Below, one piece after another: positions 1 to 6,867 of a stretch of DNA of 25,667 nucleotides (positions within the stretch are counted from its first letter, which is position 1; each line of letters starts with the position of its first letter). Made by a program: the position numbers and the translations under genes. Below the pieces are notes generated by a model. The model was not told the DNA's origin. It saw only the letters and a list, made by a program, of their open reading frames with translations, and did not search any database. Source of the DNA: an uncultured Eubacterium sp. GTDB taxonomy: Bacteria; Bacillota; Clostridia; Peptostreptococcales; Anaerovoracaceae. The stretch spans positions 1 to 25,667 of the forward strand of contig CALCFD010000034.1 of assembly GCA_937900695.1 (NCBI GenBank), written 5' to 3'.

Positions 1-54
1 TACCGACCTCCTAATCGTTAGATTTTTTTGGTCTAACTTTTAGGGGTCGGTACA
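1..54 (-). mobile_element. Outer end of an IS3-family-like insertion sequence, truncated by the window edge
   Basis: The first 54 bases form a long imperfect palindrome. Read on the minus strand it starts TGTACCGACCCCTAAAAGTT, passes an A-rich loop and returns through TCTAAC and AGGAGG to GGTCGGTA. I recall ends of the type TGTACTGACCCC-AAAAGTTAGAC from IS3-family (IS150-group) elements, where an inverted copy of the terminal repeat lies just before the first transposase ORF and contains its ribosome binding site. Here AGGAGG is at 7-12 on the minus strand, so the transposase would read leftward, off the window. Folding would bury this site and could limit read-through translation. No transposase residues are visible, so the family call rests on the end sequence only. 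An intrinsic terminator or an unrelated palindromic repeat is the alternative. Confidence 0.5.
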
Positions 55-77
55 AAAGGTCATTTTTTTTATTAATT

Positions 78-551
78 TTAAAATTGCTGTGCTGACATTA
101 ACCAAAAATACTGTTCTTCAGCATATTCATCTTCATCATAAAATAACTCACCATTTACAATCAAAGCTCTAGCTGGTGGACTCTTTTGTATATCAGTATT
201 TTTTATAAGATCAATATCATATAATGCGATGTTTGCTTTATGGCCCTTTTCTAAGTACATATCATATTCTTCACTAAGTACTTTTTTAGCCATTTTTTTA
301 TCATATATATTTAGCATTTCATCGCCGCCTTCTGTGCAATCATATTCTATTTCTTCTATAAAGCCTGAAAAATCAGGATATCCAAATCTTCCCTTTAGAT
401 CAATTATTTCATCGGCTTTTTCTTTATACTTTTCACTTTCAATTTCATTTACTATTGCTTCTATTATGCCATCACAGCAAAACAAGGAACCTGTAAAAAC
501 AGATTCCTTAGTATAGAATTTTCCATTAATTAACAAAGTATTCTTTGCCAT
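78..551 (-). CDS. Amidohydrolase-like protein lacking the catalytic barrel (composite domain only)
   Basis: The 157-residue product resembles the two outer parts of a metal-dependent amidohydrolase joined without the middle. Residues 5-60 (LLINGKFYT, then ADEIIDLKGR) look like the N-terminal strands of the beta-sandwich 'composite' domain. Residues 102-140 (KGHKANIALYDIDLI, then ARALIVNGELFY) look like the C-terminal strands of the same domain. Family members normally have several hundred residues, with an HxH metal motif just after the first part; here that place reads GYPDFSGF with no histidine, and the barrel is replaced by about 40 charged residues. The frame is open and has a ribosome site (AAGAGG), so this is either a domesticated small protein or the result of an in-frame deletion. 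It starts 15 bases after the thioredoxin gene and is probably co-transcribed with it. Enzymatic activity is unlikely; the function is unknown. Confidence 0.6.
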   Translation of the reverse strand: MAKNTLLINGKFYTKESVFTGSLFCCDGIIEAIVNEIESEKYKEKADEIIDLKGRFGYPDFSGFIEEIEYDCTEGGDEMLNIYDKKMAKKVLSEEYDMYLEKGHKANIALYDIDLIKNTDIQKSPPARALIVNGELFYDEDEYAEEQYFWLMSAQQF

Positions 552-566
552 CTTTTTTGTACCTCT

Positions 567-869
567 TTATAATAGGGATAAAATTGCATCTTTTGACTGC
601 AATCCTATTGTCTTATTAGTAACTTCACCATTTTTGAATACTAGCAATGTAGGAATGCTCATTACTGCAAACTGCTGTGCTAGTTCAGGTTGCTCATCAA
701 TATTGATTTTGCAAACTTTTAAATCTTCTCTTTCTGATGATATTTCATCGATAACTGGTGATAGCATTTTGCATGGTCCACACCAAGCTGCCCAAAAGTC
801 CACTAAAACAGGTTTATCTGATTTTAAAACTTCTAATTCGAAGTTATCTTTTGTAATATTAATAGCCAT
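567..869 (-). CDS. trxA: Thioredoxin
   Basis: This 100-residue protein is a single thioredoxin fold, a cytoplasmic disulfide reductase that is normally recharged by thioredoxin reductase. The active site WCGPC is at residues 29-33, preceded by the usual VDFWAAW strand. The cis-proline loop reads SIPTLLVF, followed by KNGE as in canonical thioredoxins. Length is slightly below the usual 105-110 residues because the C-terminus is short. The ATG has a strong ribosome site (AAGGAGG, 876-882 on the minus strand). It is the first gene of a likely two-gene unit with the amidohydrolase-like gene, behind its own extended -10 promoter. No thioredoxin reductase gene is in the window. Confidence 0.93.
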   Translation of the reverse strand: MAINITKDNFELEVLKSDKPVLVDFWAAWCGPCKMLSPVIDEISSEREDLKVCKINIDEQPELAQQFAVMSIPTLLVFKNGEVTNKTIGLQSKDAILSLL

Positions 870-923
870 TTTGTTCCTCCTTATTCATATGTATTTATAT
901 GAATTTTTTTACTAAGTTACTTT

Positions 924-932
924 ATTATACCA
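924..932 (-). promoter_or_regulatory. Extended -10 promoter for the thioredoxin unit
   Basis: On the minus strand the sequence reads TGGTATAAT, a perfect -10 with the TGn extension, about 55 bases before the thioredoxin ATG. The -35 position has no good hexamer, which is common with extended -10 promoters. It lies in the gap behind the anti-sigma factor gene. Confidence 0.55.
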
Positions 933-960
933 CAATTTATATTATTTAAACTTTCTATAA

Positions 961-2160
961 TTAATATTCTATCATTATATTAAATATCATATTATTTTTT
1001 GATAACTCTATCAATTTTTCCTTTGTTGTATATATACTCATACCATATGATTTTAAACCATTTTTATCTATATATTTTATTCCTTCATCGAAATTTTTAT
1101 CACTTATATCATGAATTCTTCCATATGATCCTAAAGCTGTTCTAAATTTCTTTTGATCTTTAATATATTTCATCATACTTAAAAAATGTCCTTTTGCAAA
1201 CTTTTCATCTTTAAGATTTTCCTCTTTATTTGGTTTATCTTTTGTTTCACCGGTAAGCATTGGATAGCCTTTGATTTCTCCATATTCTACACTACCTGCA
1301 AAAGCAAGTGACATTCCTATATTAGTAAGATTATCTATATAAAAATCATCTCCACAATCAATAGCTAACCAAACTTCTCCATCTTTTACATTTTTCTTTG
1401 CAAATTTATATGCTTGTTTATATCCAAGTATTTTATTAAATGATACATATGCCCTATATTTTTCTTCATCTTTTAAAGATTCTAAGTTTTCATCCATACA
1501 TATATCATCTTTTATTATTTTTATTTGTTCATTTAAAGATTTATTTTTATTTAGCCCTGTATAGTATCTCCATGCAAATGCATTACCAATTGGTAATTTG
1601 AATTGTTGAGGATTATATAAAATAAGCTTATTTCTTATAATTTCTCCTGCTATCTGTTGTGATTTATCTTCATCAAATATATTTTTCACTAATGTAAATG
1701 TATATTTGCCATATCCTTCAGCCTTTGCATAGCCATCATTATATAAATTATTTGGCATACATAAATCTGTATAAATGCTCATATCTAAAGATATTTTTTC
1801 TCTACCATCATTGTTTATATTTTTTGACGGATTATACCAAAAAATATTTGTTGCTCGTGGCAATACTGTTTCTATAATTAATAATATTACTAAAACGGTT
1901 ACTGCCACTATTATACCCATTTTTCTAAATGCTTTTTTTATTGACTTATTTATTTCTATAGACAAGTCTTTATCATTTTCTTTTATATTATCATCTAATT
2001 GCGGTTCATTAAAACTCACAATTTCATCTATTATATCATCTTTATCACATAAATATTCATCTATAGCTTCATGTTTTTCAATTTCTCTTTCTACTTCTTT
2101 CTTTATATCATCTGATATTTGCCCCGTTTTATAAAGCCTCAATAATTCTCTATATTTCAT
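961..2160 (-). CDS. Membrane-anchored anti-sigma factor (sigma regulator type)
   Basis: The 399-residue product has a charged cytoplasmic N-terminus (1-80), one transmembrane helix at about 82-100 (IIVAVTVLVILLIIETVL) and a large extracytoplasmic part. The pattern, and the motif YRAYVSFNKILGYKQAYKF around residue 240, resemble the sigma-factor-regulator N- and C-terminal domains found in Firmicutes anti-sigma factors; this family assignment is from memory. Its ATG overlaps the end of the upstream ECF sigma gene by 11 bases, so the two are translationally coupled. That arrangement strongly supports a cognate anti-sigma role: holding the sigma factor at the membrane until an envelope signal releases it. 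The signal cannot be read from sequence. No sequence repeats or lipobox were seen. Confidence 0.75.
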   Translation of the reverse strand: MKYRELLRLYKTGQISDDIKKEVEREIEKHEAIDEYLCDKDDIIDEIVSFNEPQLDDNIKENDKDLSIEINKSIKKAFRKMGIIVAVTVLVILLIIETVLPRATNIFWYNPSKNINNDGREKISLDMSIYTDLCMPNNLYNDGYAKAEGYGKYTFTLVKNIFDEDKSQQIAGEIIRNKLILYNPQQFKLPIGNAFAWRYYTGLNKNKSLNEQIKIIKDDICMDENLESLKDEEKYRAYVSFNKILGYKQAYKFAKKNVKDGEVWLAIDCGDDFYIDNLTNIGMSLAFAGSVEYGEIKGYPMLTGETKDKPNKEENLKDEKFAKGHFLSMMKYIKDQKKFRTALGSYGRIHDISDKNFDEGIKYIDKNGLKSYGMSIYTTKEKLIELSKNNMIFNIMIEY

Positions 2161-2641
2161 AACCTTCTTCCTCCATCATCTTTCTTATTTTTCTTCTACC
2201 TCTGTGTGAAATAACTTTTACATTTTGTTGGCTCAATTCTAAAATATCTGATATTTCACTTATTGATAGCCCATTTAAGTACTGTAATGTCAATACTTCT
2301 CTTGTTTTTCTATTAATTTTTGACAAACATTTATACAAAATTCTTTTATTTTCATTTTCTATTATTGCTTCCATAGGTTCAAAATAATCTTCAACTACTA
2401 TTTCATAATCTACTATTTCTTTTTTATGTTTTCTCAAGTAATTATAGGTTAGATTTCTTGCAACGATATAAAGCCAAGCTCTGATATTTTTGTGGCTATC
2501 AGTTAAAGATAAAATTGCTTTTACAAATGTTTCTTGCATTAAGTCTTGTGCAATTTCTTTTGATTTACAAATACTTACAATATATAAATATATTTCTCTA
2601 TTATAAAGAATATATATTTGCTTTAATAGTTCGCTATTCAT
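2150..2641 (-). CDS. ECF-type RNA polymerase sigma factor
   Basis: This 163-residue protein has the two-domain layout of extracytoplasmic-function sigma factors. Region 2 lies at about residues 9-73, with AQDLMQETFVKA for region 2.2 and IRAWLYIVARNLTYNYLRK for 2.3-2.4. Region 4 lies at about 105-155, with a helix-turn-helix reading SISEISDILELSQQNVKVIS. Regions 1 and 3 are absent, as expected. The ATG has a strong ribosome site (GGAGGAGG). It is followed by, and overlaps, the membrane anti-sigma gene. An ECF-like promoter just upstream suggests autoregulation. The exact ECF group cannot be assigned here. Confidence 0.9.
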   Translation of the reverse strand: MNSELLKQIYILYNREIYLYIVSICKSKEIAQDLMQETFVKAILSLTDSHKNIRAWLYIVARNLTYNYLRKHKKEIVDYEIVVEDYFEPMEAIIENENKRILYKCLSKINRKTREVLTLQYLNGLSISEISDILELSQQNVKVISHRGRRKIRKMMEEEGYEI

Positions 2642-2660
2642 TTTTCCTCCTCCCTACTTA

Positions 2661-2689
2661 TATAACACTTGAAATCATATTAGGTTACA
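2661..2689 (-). promoter_or_regulatory. Putative autoregulated ECF promoter
   Basis: On the minus strand TGTAACC (2683-2689) is followed after 16 bases by GTTATA (2661-2666), with the sigma gene's ribosome site and ATG close behind. A -35 carrying the AAC core is typical of promoters read by Firmicutes ECF sigma factors such as those of the SigV/SigW type, and ECF genes usually transcribe themselves. The -10 element is only suggestive. Confidence 0.5.
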
Positions 2690-2722
2690 ATTTTTTTTAT
2701 TTCATTAATATTATCATTTTAA

Positions 2723-2830
2723 AATTTCATTGCAAATATATACACTCATATACAAAATGATGATATTATTTCTGCTGCTCAAAAGCTAAAGGGTGCAACC
2801 ATAACTAGCGGAAATAGCGAGATAAAATAA
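2723..2830 (+). pseudogene. Possible 3' remnant of a lost plus-strand gene
   Basis: Between the sigma factor gene and the terminator is a short open stretch without a start. It ends in DDIISAAQKLKGATITSGN plus SEIK and a TAA at 2828-2830. Its composition (balanced codons, higher GC than the flanks) looks coding, and a terminator sits about 40 bases downstream in the right orientation. I do not recognise the protein. It may be a gene tail left by a deletion, or chance. Confidence 0.22.
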
Positions 2831-2867
2831 CATATATTTACATTATTGTTAATAATATCATGTAATT

Positions 2868-2913
2868 AAAAAACCGCCTAGTCCTTGAAAATCCAAGGAT
2901 TTAGCGGTTTTTT
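2868..2913. terminator. Bidirectional rho-independent terminator behind tRNA-Arg
   Basis: AAAAAACCGC at 2868-2877 pairs with GCGGTTTTTT at 2904-2913. An inner stem of CCTTG against CAAGG surrounds an A-rich loop. Because the outer arm is A-rich on one side and T-rich on the other, it can stop transcripts from both strands. On the minus strand it immediately follows the tRNA 3' end. Confidence 0.85.
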
Positions 2914-2916
2914 ATA

Positions 2917-2992
2917 TGGTACCCCCGAGATGATTCGAACATCCGTCGCACGGTTTAGGAAACCGACGCTCTATCCCCTGAGCTACGGAGGC
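2917..2992 (-). tRNA. tRNA-Arg (anticodon CCT)
   Basis: The 76-base minus-strand gene folds as a full cloverleaf with an encoded CCA. The acceptor stem GCCTCCG pairs with CGGGGGT using two G-T wobbles. The D-stem is GCTC/GAGC. The anticodon loop TTCCTAA carries CCT (template bases 2957-2959), and the T-arm is GGATG-TTCGAAT-CATCT. The outermost pair of the anticodon stem would be T-T (27-43), a small imperfection. It reads AGG arginine codons. It has its own promoter and terminator, although read-through from the upstream ftcD unit is possible. Confidence 0.95.
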
Positions 2993-3005
2993 ATGTTACC
3001 TTTAT

Positions 3006-3034
3006 ATGATAACACTTTTACTATTTTTATTCAA
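3006..3034 (-). promoter_or_regulatory. Promoter of tRNA-Arg
   Basis: The minus strand reads TTGAAT (3029-3034), a 17-base spacer, then TATCAT (3006-3011). The tRNA 5' end is 13 bases downstream of the -10. This is a plausible sigma-A-type promoter lying in the ftcD-tRNA gap. Confidence 0.6.
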
Positions 3035-3059
3035 CAAAGAGCTTATAACTACTTTTAAA

Positions 3060-3956
3060 CTATAATAAATACTCTTCTATTACTTTTGTCTTTTCATCAA
3101 AATCATCTATCTTAAGATAATATGCCCCTGCTTTTATTAAAGCTCTCATTGGCATCAATCCTATTAATTCTGTTCCTATAACTTTAACTCCTAATTTAGC
3201 TGCTTCTTCTTTTATTTTTTCAACTGCAACATGAGGAGGTGTTACAGTGTAGTCTGTTAAATTCATAGAAACCTGTGCTATATTTTTACTTTCAAGCATT
3301 ATTCCAATAGCTTTAACGCAAGGCAAACCACCATTAGATTCCCTTATTACACTGCTAATTTTCTTTGCAATTTCAACGTTTGATGTGTCTAACTGAACGT
3401 TATATGCAATTAGCGGTTTTCTAGCCCCAATTGCAACTACACCTGCATTTTTATTTATTTTTTTACCTCCAAAATCAGGAGTAAACTCACCACTATCAAT
3501 TTTTAACTGCATACCTTCAAATCCACCTTTTCTTATATTTGCAAGGTTTTTGCAGTTTTCTTTTGTCGCTGATTTTTCATATAAAAATACTGGTATTTTT
3601 GCTTCCTTTGCTACTTTTTCCCCTACTCTTTTTGATAATTCTATGCACTCTTCCATATCAGTATCAACTAAAGGCACAAATGGCATAACGTCTACAGCAC
3701 CCATTCTCGGATGTTCACCTTTATGATCATTTAAGTTTATTAATTGGGCTGCTTTAACAGCTATTTTAACACTTGCTTCTTCTACAGCATCAGGACTACC
3801 CATATATGTAATTACTGATCTATTGTGATTTTCATCAGAACTATAGTCCATTAGTATGCACCCAGGTGTATTTCTAACCTGATCTACTATTTGCTCAACT
3901 ATTGCTAAGTTTCTTCCTTCACTTATATTAGGGATACTTTCGATTATCTTTGCCAT
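3060..3956 (-). CDS. ftcD: Glutamate formimidoyltransferase
   Basis: This enzyme moves the formimino group from N-formiminoglutamate to tetrahydrofolate, the last step of one histidine breakdown route; related clostridial enzymes also handle formiminoglycine from purine fermentation. The about 298-residue product has only the transferase half, not the fused cyclodeaminase found in animals. SIPNISEGRN near the start and DHKGEHPRMGAVDVMPF at about 78-94 are family hallmarks, and the histidine of GEHPRMG is the known catalytic residue. Two ATGs are adjacent (3959 and 3956). I chose the second because AGGAG lies 7 bases before it and only 4 before the first. The first would overlap the fchA stop as ATGA. 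It is the last gene of the parA-to-ftcD run. Confidence 0.93.
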   Translation of the reverse strand: MAKIIESIPNISEGRNLAIVEQIVDQVRNTPGCILMDYSSDENHNRSVITYMGSPDAVEEASVKIAVKAAQLINLNDHKGEHPRMGAVDVMPFVPLVDTDMEECIELSKRVGEKVAKEAKIPVFLYEKSATKENCKNLANIRKGGFEGMQLKIDSGEFTPDFGGKKINKNAGVVAIGARKPLIAYNVQLDTSNVEIAKKISSVIRESNGGLPCVKAIGIMLESKNIAQVSMNLTDYTVTPPHVAVEKIKEEAAKLGVKVIGTELIGLMPMRALIKAGAYYLKIDDFDEKTKVIEEYLL

Positions 3957-4582
3957 CATAATGCTCCTTGTACTTCCTCATAAATCTGTTTTGATAGTTT
4001 TTTTATCTTATCTAATGTATCTTTACCTTCTTTTTCAAATCTTGTTTTATAATCTTCATCTATCAAATAAGGTAAGTTTATCTTCACATTTAACCATGCA
4101 CTTTTAGCTGCTGCTTCTAAACAAGCTGCTGCAACACCTAGGTCACTAGATGCCATTTTATTTGATTTTCCAACAATTTTTTCAGTTAATTTTAAGGCAT
4201 CATATGATTTTATAATTACTTCAAACGGTGCCTTTGTAGCTGCAAGTGACAGTTTCCCTATAACTTCTTTTCTATTTTGTTTTTCTTCATCAGTACTTTT
4301 AGGAAGTTTATATCCTTTAGATAATTTAATAAAAGCTTCTTTATCTGCATCTGCAGCATTTAACAACTCATTATATAGCTTTATACATTCTCCTCTAATT
4401 TCAATATTTTTTTCCTCATATTCTTTATACTTTTCTTTGCCTATTGTCAGTTCTAAAACCATCAAAGTCAATGCTATTCCTTGAGCTGCAGTTACACCAC
4501 TTACACTACCACCACCTGGTGCTGGTTCATCGGTTTTAAGAATATCCATATATTCTTTTATCTTCATATCTACAATTTTCAT
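3956..4582 (-). CDS. fchA: Formimidoyltetrahydrofolate cyclodeaminase
   Basis: The 208-residue helical protein converts 5-formimino-tetrahydrofolate to 5,10-methenyl-tetrahydrofolate with release of ammonia, taking the product of the adjacent transferase. The signature APGGGSVSG is at residues 21-29, followed by the family helix TAAQGIALTLMVLELTIG. The length fits stand-alone bacterial cyclodeaminases. The stop abuts or overlaps the ftcD start, which supports coupled translation and channelling into one-carbon metabolism. The start is ATG with GAGGTG just ahead. No hutH, hutU or hutI genes are present here, so the source of formimino groups is not shown. Confidence 0.93.
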   Translation of the reverse strand: MKIVDMKIKEYMDILKTDEPAPGGGSVSGVTAAQGIALTLMVLELTIGKEKYKEYEEKNIEIRGECIKLYNELLNAADADKEAFIKLSKGYKLPKSTDEEKQNRKEVIGKLSLAATKAPFEVIIKSYDALKLTEKIVGKSNKMASSDLGVAAACLEAAAKSAWLNVKINLPYLIDEDYKTRFEKEGKDTLDKIKKLSKQIYEEVQGAL

Positions 4583-4591
4583 TATTCACCT

Positions 4592-5104
4592 CTATAAAAT
4601 TTCAACTCTTAAAGTTCCACCACATTTACATCTATAATTTTTTATATTTGCAATAACTTTACTCTTTTTTTGTCTATATATTTCATTACCACAACTATTA
4701 CATACTATTTTATACTTATAAGCAATATTAGTATTATCTAAATCATAGTAACTATTATTTGCTACTCTTTTTATATTATATCCATACTTATTATTCATCA
4801 TTTTAGCATATTTTTTCCAGGTATTACCGTGATTTTGGCACCCTTTGCATGTATGGAGTACTTCATGAGCTAATACTTCCTTTATTTTAAAATCATCACA
4901 AATATATAAAGCACTTCTAATTTCAATTTTGAAGTGCTTTTTATTATTTATATTTTCACTTTTACATGCACCAAACCTGCTCTTAGCCCTCTTATTAATA
5001 AATACTAAAGGATTAATATTGTTAGATATAGGTATATCTATTGAATTAGCTTCAATAATTACTTCATTTAATAAATTATTTAATCTTTTTTGAAATTGTT
5101 TCAC
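4592..5104 (-). CDS. SprT-like zinc metalloprotease-domain protein
   Basis: The 170-residue protein has the metalloprotease motif HEVLH at residues 80-84. A third ligand candidate, H92, lies in NHGNTW, matching the HG..W element of SprT-like domains. A C-terminal zinc ribbon has C135-x2-C138 and C159-x-C161. Relatives include bacterial SprT/YpjP-type proteins and, distantly, the Spartan DNA-protein crosslink protease; a bacterial substrate is not established. The start is GTG, set by AAAGGAG 6 bases upstream. This GTG lies within a parS-like site. The gene follows parB by 26 bases and precedes fchA by 9, so it is likely co-transcribed with both. Confidence 0.82.
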   Translation of the reverse strand: MKQFQKRLNNLLNEVIIEANSIDIPISNNINPLVFINKRAKSRFGACKSENINNKKHFKIEIRSALYICDDFKIKEVLAHEVLHTCKGCQNHGNTWKKYAKMMNNKYGYNIKRVANNSYYDLDNTNIAYKYKIVCNSCGNEIYRQKKSKVIANIKNYRCKCGGTLRVEIL

Positions 5105-5112
5105 ATGAAACT
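5097..5112. promoter_or_regulatory. Second, near-consensus parS site over the SprT-like gene start
   Basis: TGTTTCACATGAAACT differs from the parS consensus TGTTTCACGTGAAACA at two of 16 positions (9 and 16). It lies within the parAB neighbourhood, where secondary parS sites are common. It covers the GTG start codon of the SprT-like gene, so ParB loading here could affect that gene. ParB binding is inferred only. Confidence 0.6.
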
Positions 5113-5130
5113 CCTTTAATAATGGCTTAT

Positions 5131-6006
5131 TTACAAGCTTTTTAGCATTTCTATAATTCTTTCAGCTTCGTCTTTACTATAGCATTCTATTTCTATAGTT
5201 CCCTTATCACCTGTCATATTAAGATTTACTTTAGTTCCAAAAATTCCTTTTAATTCTCTTTCAATCAATAATAAATCAGGGCTTTTAGGTGCTCTCTTTG
5301 CTGGTTTACCCCTTTTCTTTTTTTTCTTTTCATTTGCTAATTCTTCAATTTTTCTTACAGATAAACCCTCTTTTATAACCTTCTTAGCAATTTCTATTTG
5401 CTTTTCTTCATCTTCTACATTAATAAGTGCCCTACCATGACCTGTTGTAAGAAGGCCATCTGACATCATACTTTTAATTTCTTCAGGAAGTTTAAGCAAT
5501 CTCAGAGAATTAGTAATATAAGGTCTACTTTTGCCTACACTTTTAGAAATATCCGCCTGAGTCATACCAAATGATGTAATCATTTTTTCCAAGCCTTCTG
5601 CTTCTTCAATAGGATTTAAATCTTCTCTCTGCATATTTTCAATAATAGCAAATAGCATGTTTTGTTCATCAGTAAGTTCTCTGACAATACATGGTACTTC
5701 AGTAAGTTCAGCTTTTCTTGCAGCTCTCCATCTTCTTTCCCCAGCAACAATCTCATAGCCATCCTTAACCTTACGAACTACAATAGGTTGAATAACTCCA
5801 TGCTCTCTAATTGAATTTGCAAGATCTTCTATTTTTTCTGGATCAAAAGTCTTTCGAGGCTGATTTTCATTAGGCTTTATATTATTGATATTTAGCCTTG
5901 TAAGGCCTTCTATACTCTTATCTTCCTTAGTTTCTTCTATGGATACATCAGTATTAATAATTAATGAATCTAATCCTCTACCTAATCCTTTTTTACGTGT
6001 TGCCAT
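5131..6006 (-). CDS. parB: Chromosome partitioning protein ParB (Spo0J)
   Basis: ParB is a CTP-dependent DNA clamp that loads at parS and spreads around the origin; it recruits condensin and stimulates ParA. In the 291 residues I see the ParB N-terminal domain with GERRWRA at 89-95 (CTP-binding box), ENMQREDLNPIEEAEG from 123, and a helix-turn-helix (MTQADISKSVGKSRPYITNS) from 148. A lysine-rich linker follows at about 227-240, then a C-terminal dimerisation domain. It shares one base with parA in TAATG, so the two are coupled. Only one ParB-type gene is present; the Noc paralogue seen at this place in Bacillus is absent. Confidence 0.97.
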   Translation of the reverse strand: MATRKKGLGRGLDSLIINTDVSIEETKEDKSIEGLTRLNINNIKPNENQPRKTFDPEKIEDLANSIREHGVIQPIVVRKVKDGYEIVAGERRWRAARKAELTEVPCIVRELTDEQNMLFAIIENMQREDLNPIEEAEGLEKMITSFGMTQADISKSVGKSRPYITNSLRLLKLPEEIKSMMSDGLLTTGHGRALINVEDEEKQIEIAKKVIKEGLSVRKIEELANEKKKKKRGKPAKRAPKSPDLLLIERELKGIFGTKVNLNMTGDKGTIEIECYSKDEAERIIEMLKSL

Positions 6007-6779
6007 TATTTTTCTCCCTCGTTATTTAGAAATTCTTCTGCAAATTCTCTATATGCTTCTGCTCCTGATGACTTTGGATCGTATTCTGCAATAGGTAGTC
6101 CATAGCTTGGTGCCTCTGCTAATCTCACATTTCTAGGGATTACAGTAGTATATACTTTTTCTTTAAAATACTTTTTAACTTCTTCAACTACCTGAATTGA
6201 TAAGTTAGTTCTACCATCAAACATACTTAAAATTACACCTTCAATTTTAAGCTTACTGTTTAAATTTTTCTTAACTATATCAATAGTACTCATAAGCTGC
6301 GCTACACCTTCTAGTGCATAAAATTCACATTGGATTGGAATAAGAACAGAGTCAACTGCAGTAAGTGAGTTAATTGTTAATAATCCAAGTGATGGTGGGC
6401 AATCAATAAAGATATAATCATAATCTTTTTTGACTTTTGCTAAAGCATTTTTTAATTTCTTTTCTCTGCCCTTTACACTAACTAACTCCACTTCAGCTCC
6501 AGCTAAACTTACACTTGCAGGTATAATATCTAACCCTTTAGTTGAAGTATTTAATATTGCTTTTTTTGTATCTATATCATCCTCAGTTAAAAGATCATAA
6601 GTGGAATATTCAAGATTTCTCTTATCTATCCCAAGACCACTTGTAGTATTGCCCTGAGGATCTATATCTAGAACTAAAACTTTTTTTCCTTTAATAGCCA
6701 AACAAGCTGCTAAATTAATATTTGTAGTAGTTTTACCTACGCCACCTTTTTGATTAAAAATTGCTATTGACTTTCCCAT
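6006..6779 (-). CDS. parA: Chromosome partitioning ATPase ParA (Soj)
   Basis: This 257-residue MinD/ParA ATPase forms ATP-bound DNA-associated dimers that ParB disrupts. In Bacillus, Soj also controls DnaA. The deviant Walker A KGGVGKTT is at 11-18 with the signature lysine K11, followed by DIDPQGN at 38-44 and Walker B FIDCPPSLG. It has no N-terminal extension, as in chromosomal type Ia-like Soj. The ATG is preceded by AGGAGG. It heads the operon that continues with parB, the SprT-like gene, fchA and ftcD. Confidence 0.97.
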   Translation of the reverse strand: MGKSIAIFNQKGGVGKTTTNINLAACLAIKGKKVLVLDIDPQGNTTSGLGIDKRNLEYSTYDLLTEDDIDTKKAILNTSTKGLDIIPASVSLAGAEVELVSVKGREKKLKNALAKVKKDYDYIFIDCPPSLGLLTINSLTAVDSVLIPIQCEFYALEGVAQLMSTIDIVKKNLNSKLKIEGVILSMFDGRTNLSIQVVEEVKKYFKEKVYTTVIPRNVRLAEAPSYGLPIAEYDPKSSGAEAYREFAEEFLNNEGEK

Positions 6780-6807
6780 GGATTAACCTCCTAATTATTC
6801 TTTCATT

Positions 6808-6835
6808 CTATCCACATGTCACTTCAAAAATTATA
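6808..6835 (-). promoter_or_regulatory. parA leader: -10 element and DnaA-box-like site
   Basis: On the minus strand a perfect TATAAT (template 6830-6835) lies about 50 bases before the parA ATG; no clear -35 is seen. Between it and the gene, CTATCCACA on the plus strand (6808-6816) matches the DnaA box TTATCCACA in 8 of 9 positions. DnaA control of parA is a possibility, not shown. Confidence 0.4.
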
Positions 6836-6867
6836 CACTAATATAATTACAATTTCTAGTAACAAAT

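Noticed and set aside
1775..2134. 119-codon open frame on the plus strand inside the anti-sigma gene
   Set aside because: It is antisense to a well-supported gene, its composition mirrors the AT-rich complement, and it has no ribosome site or recognisable domain.
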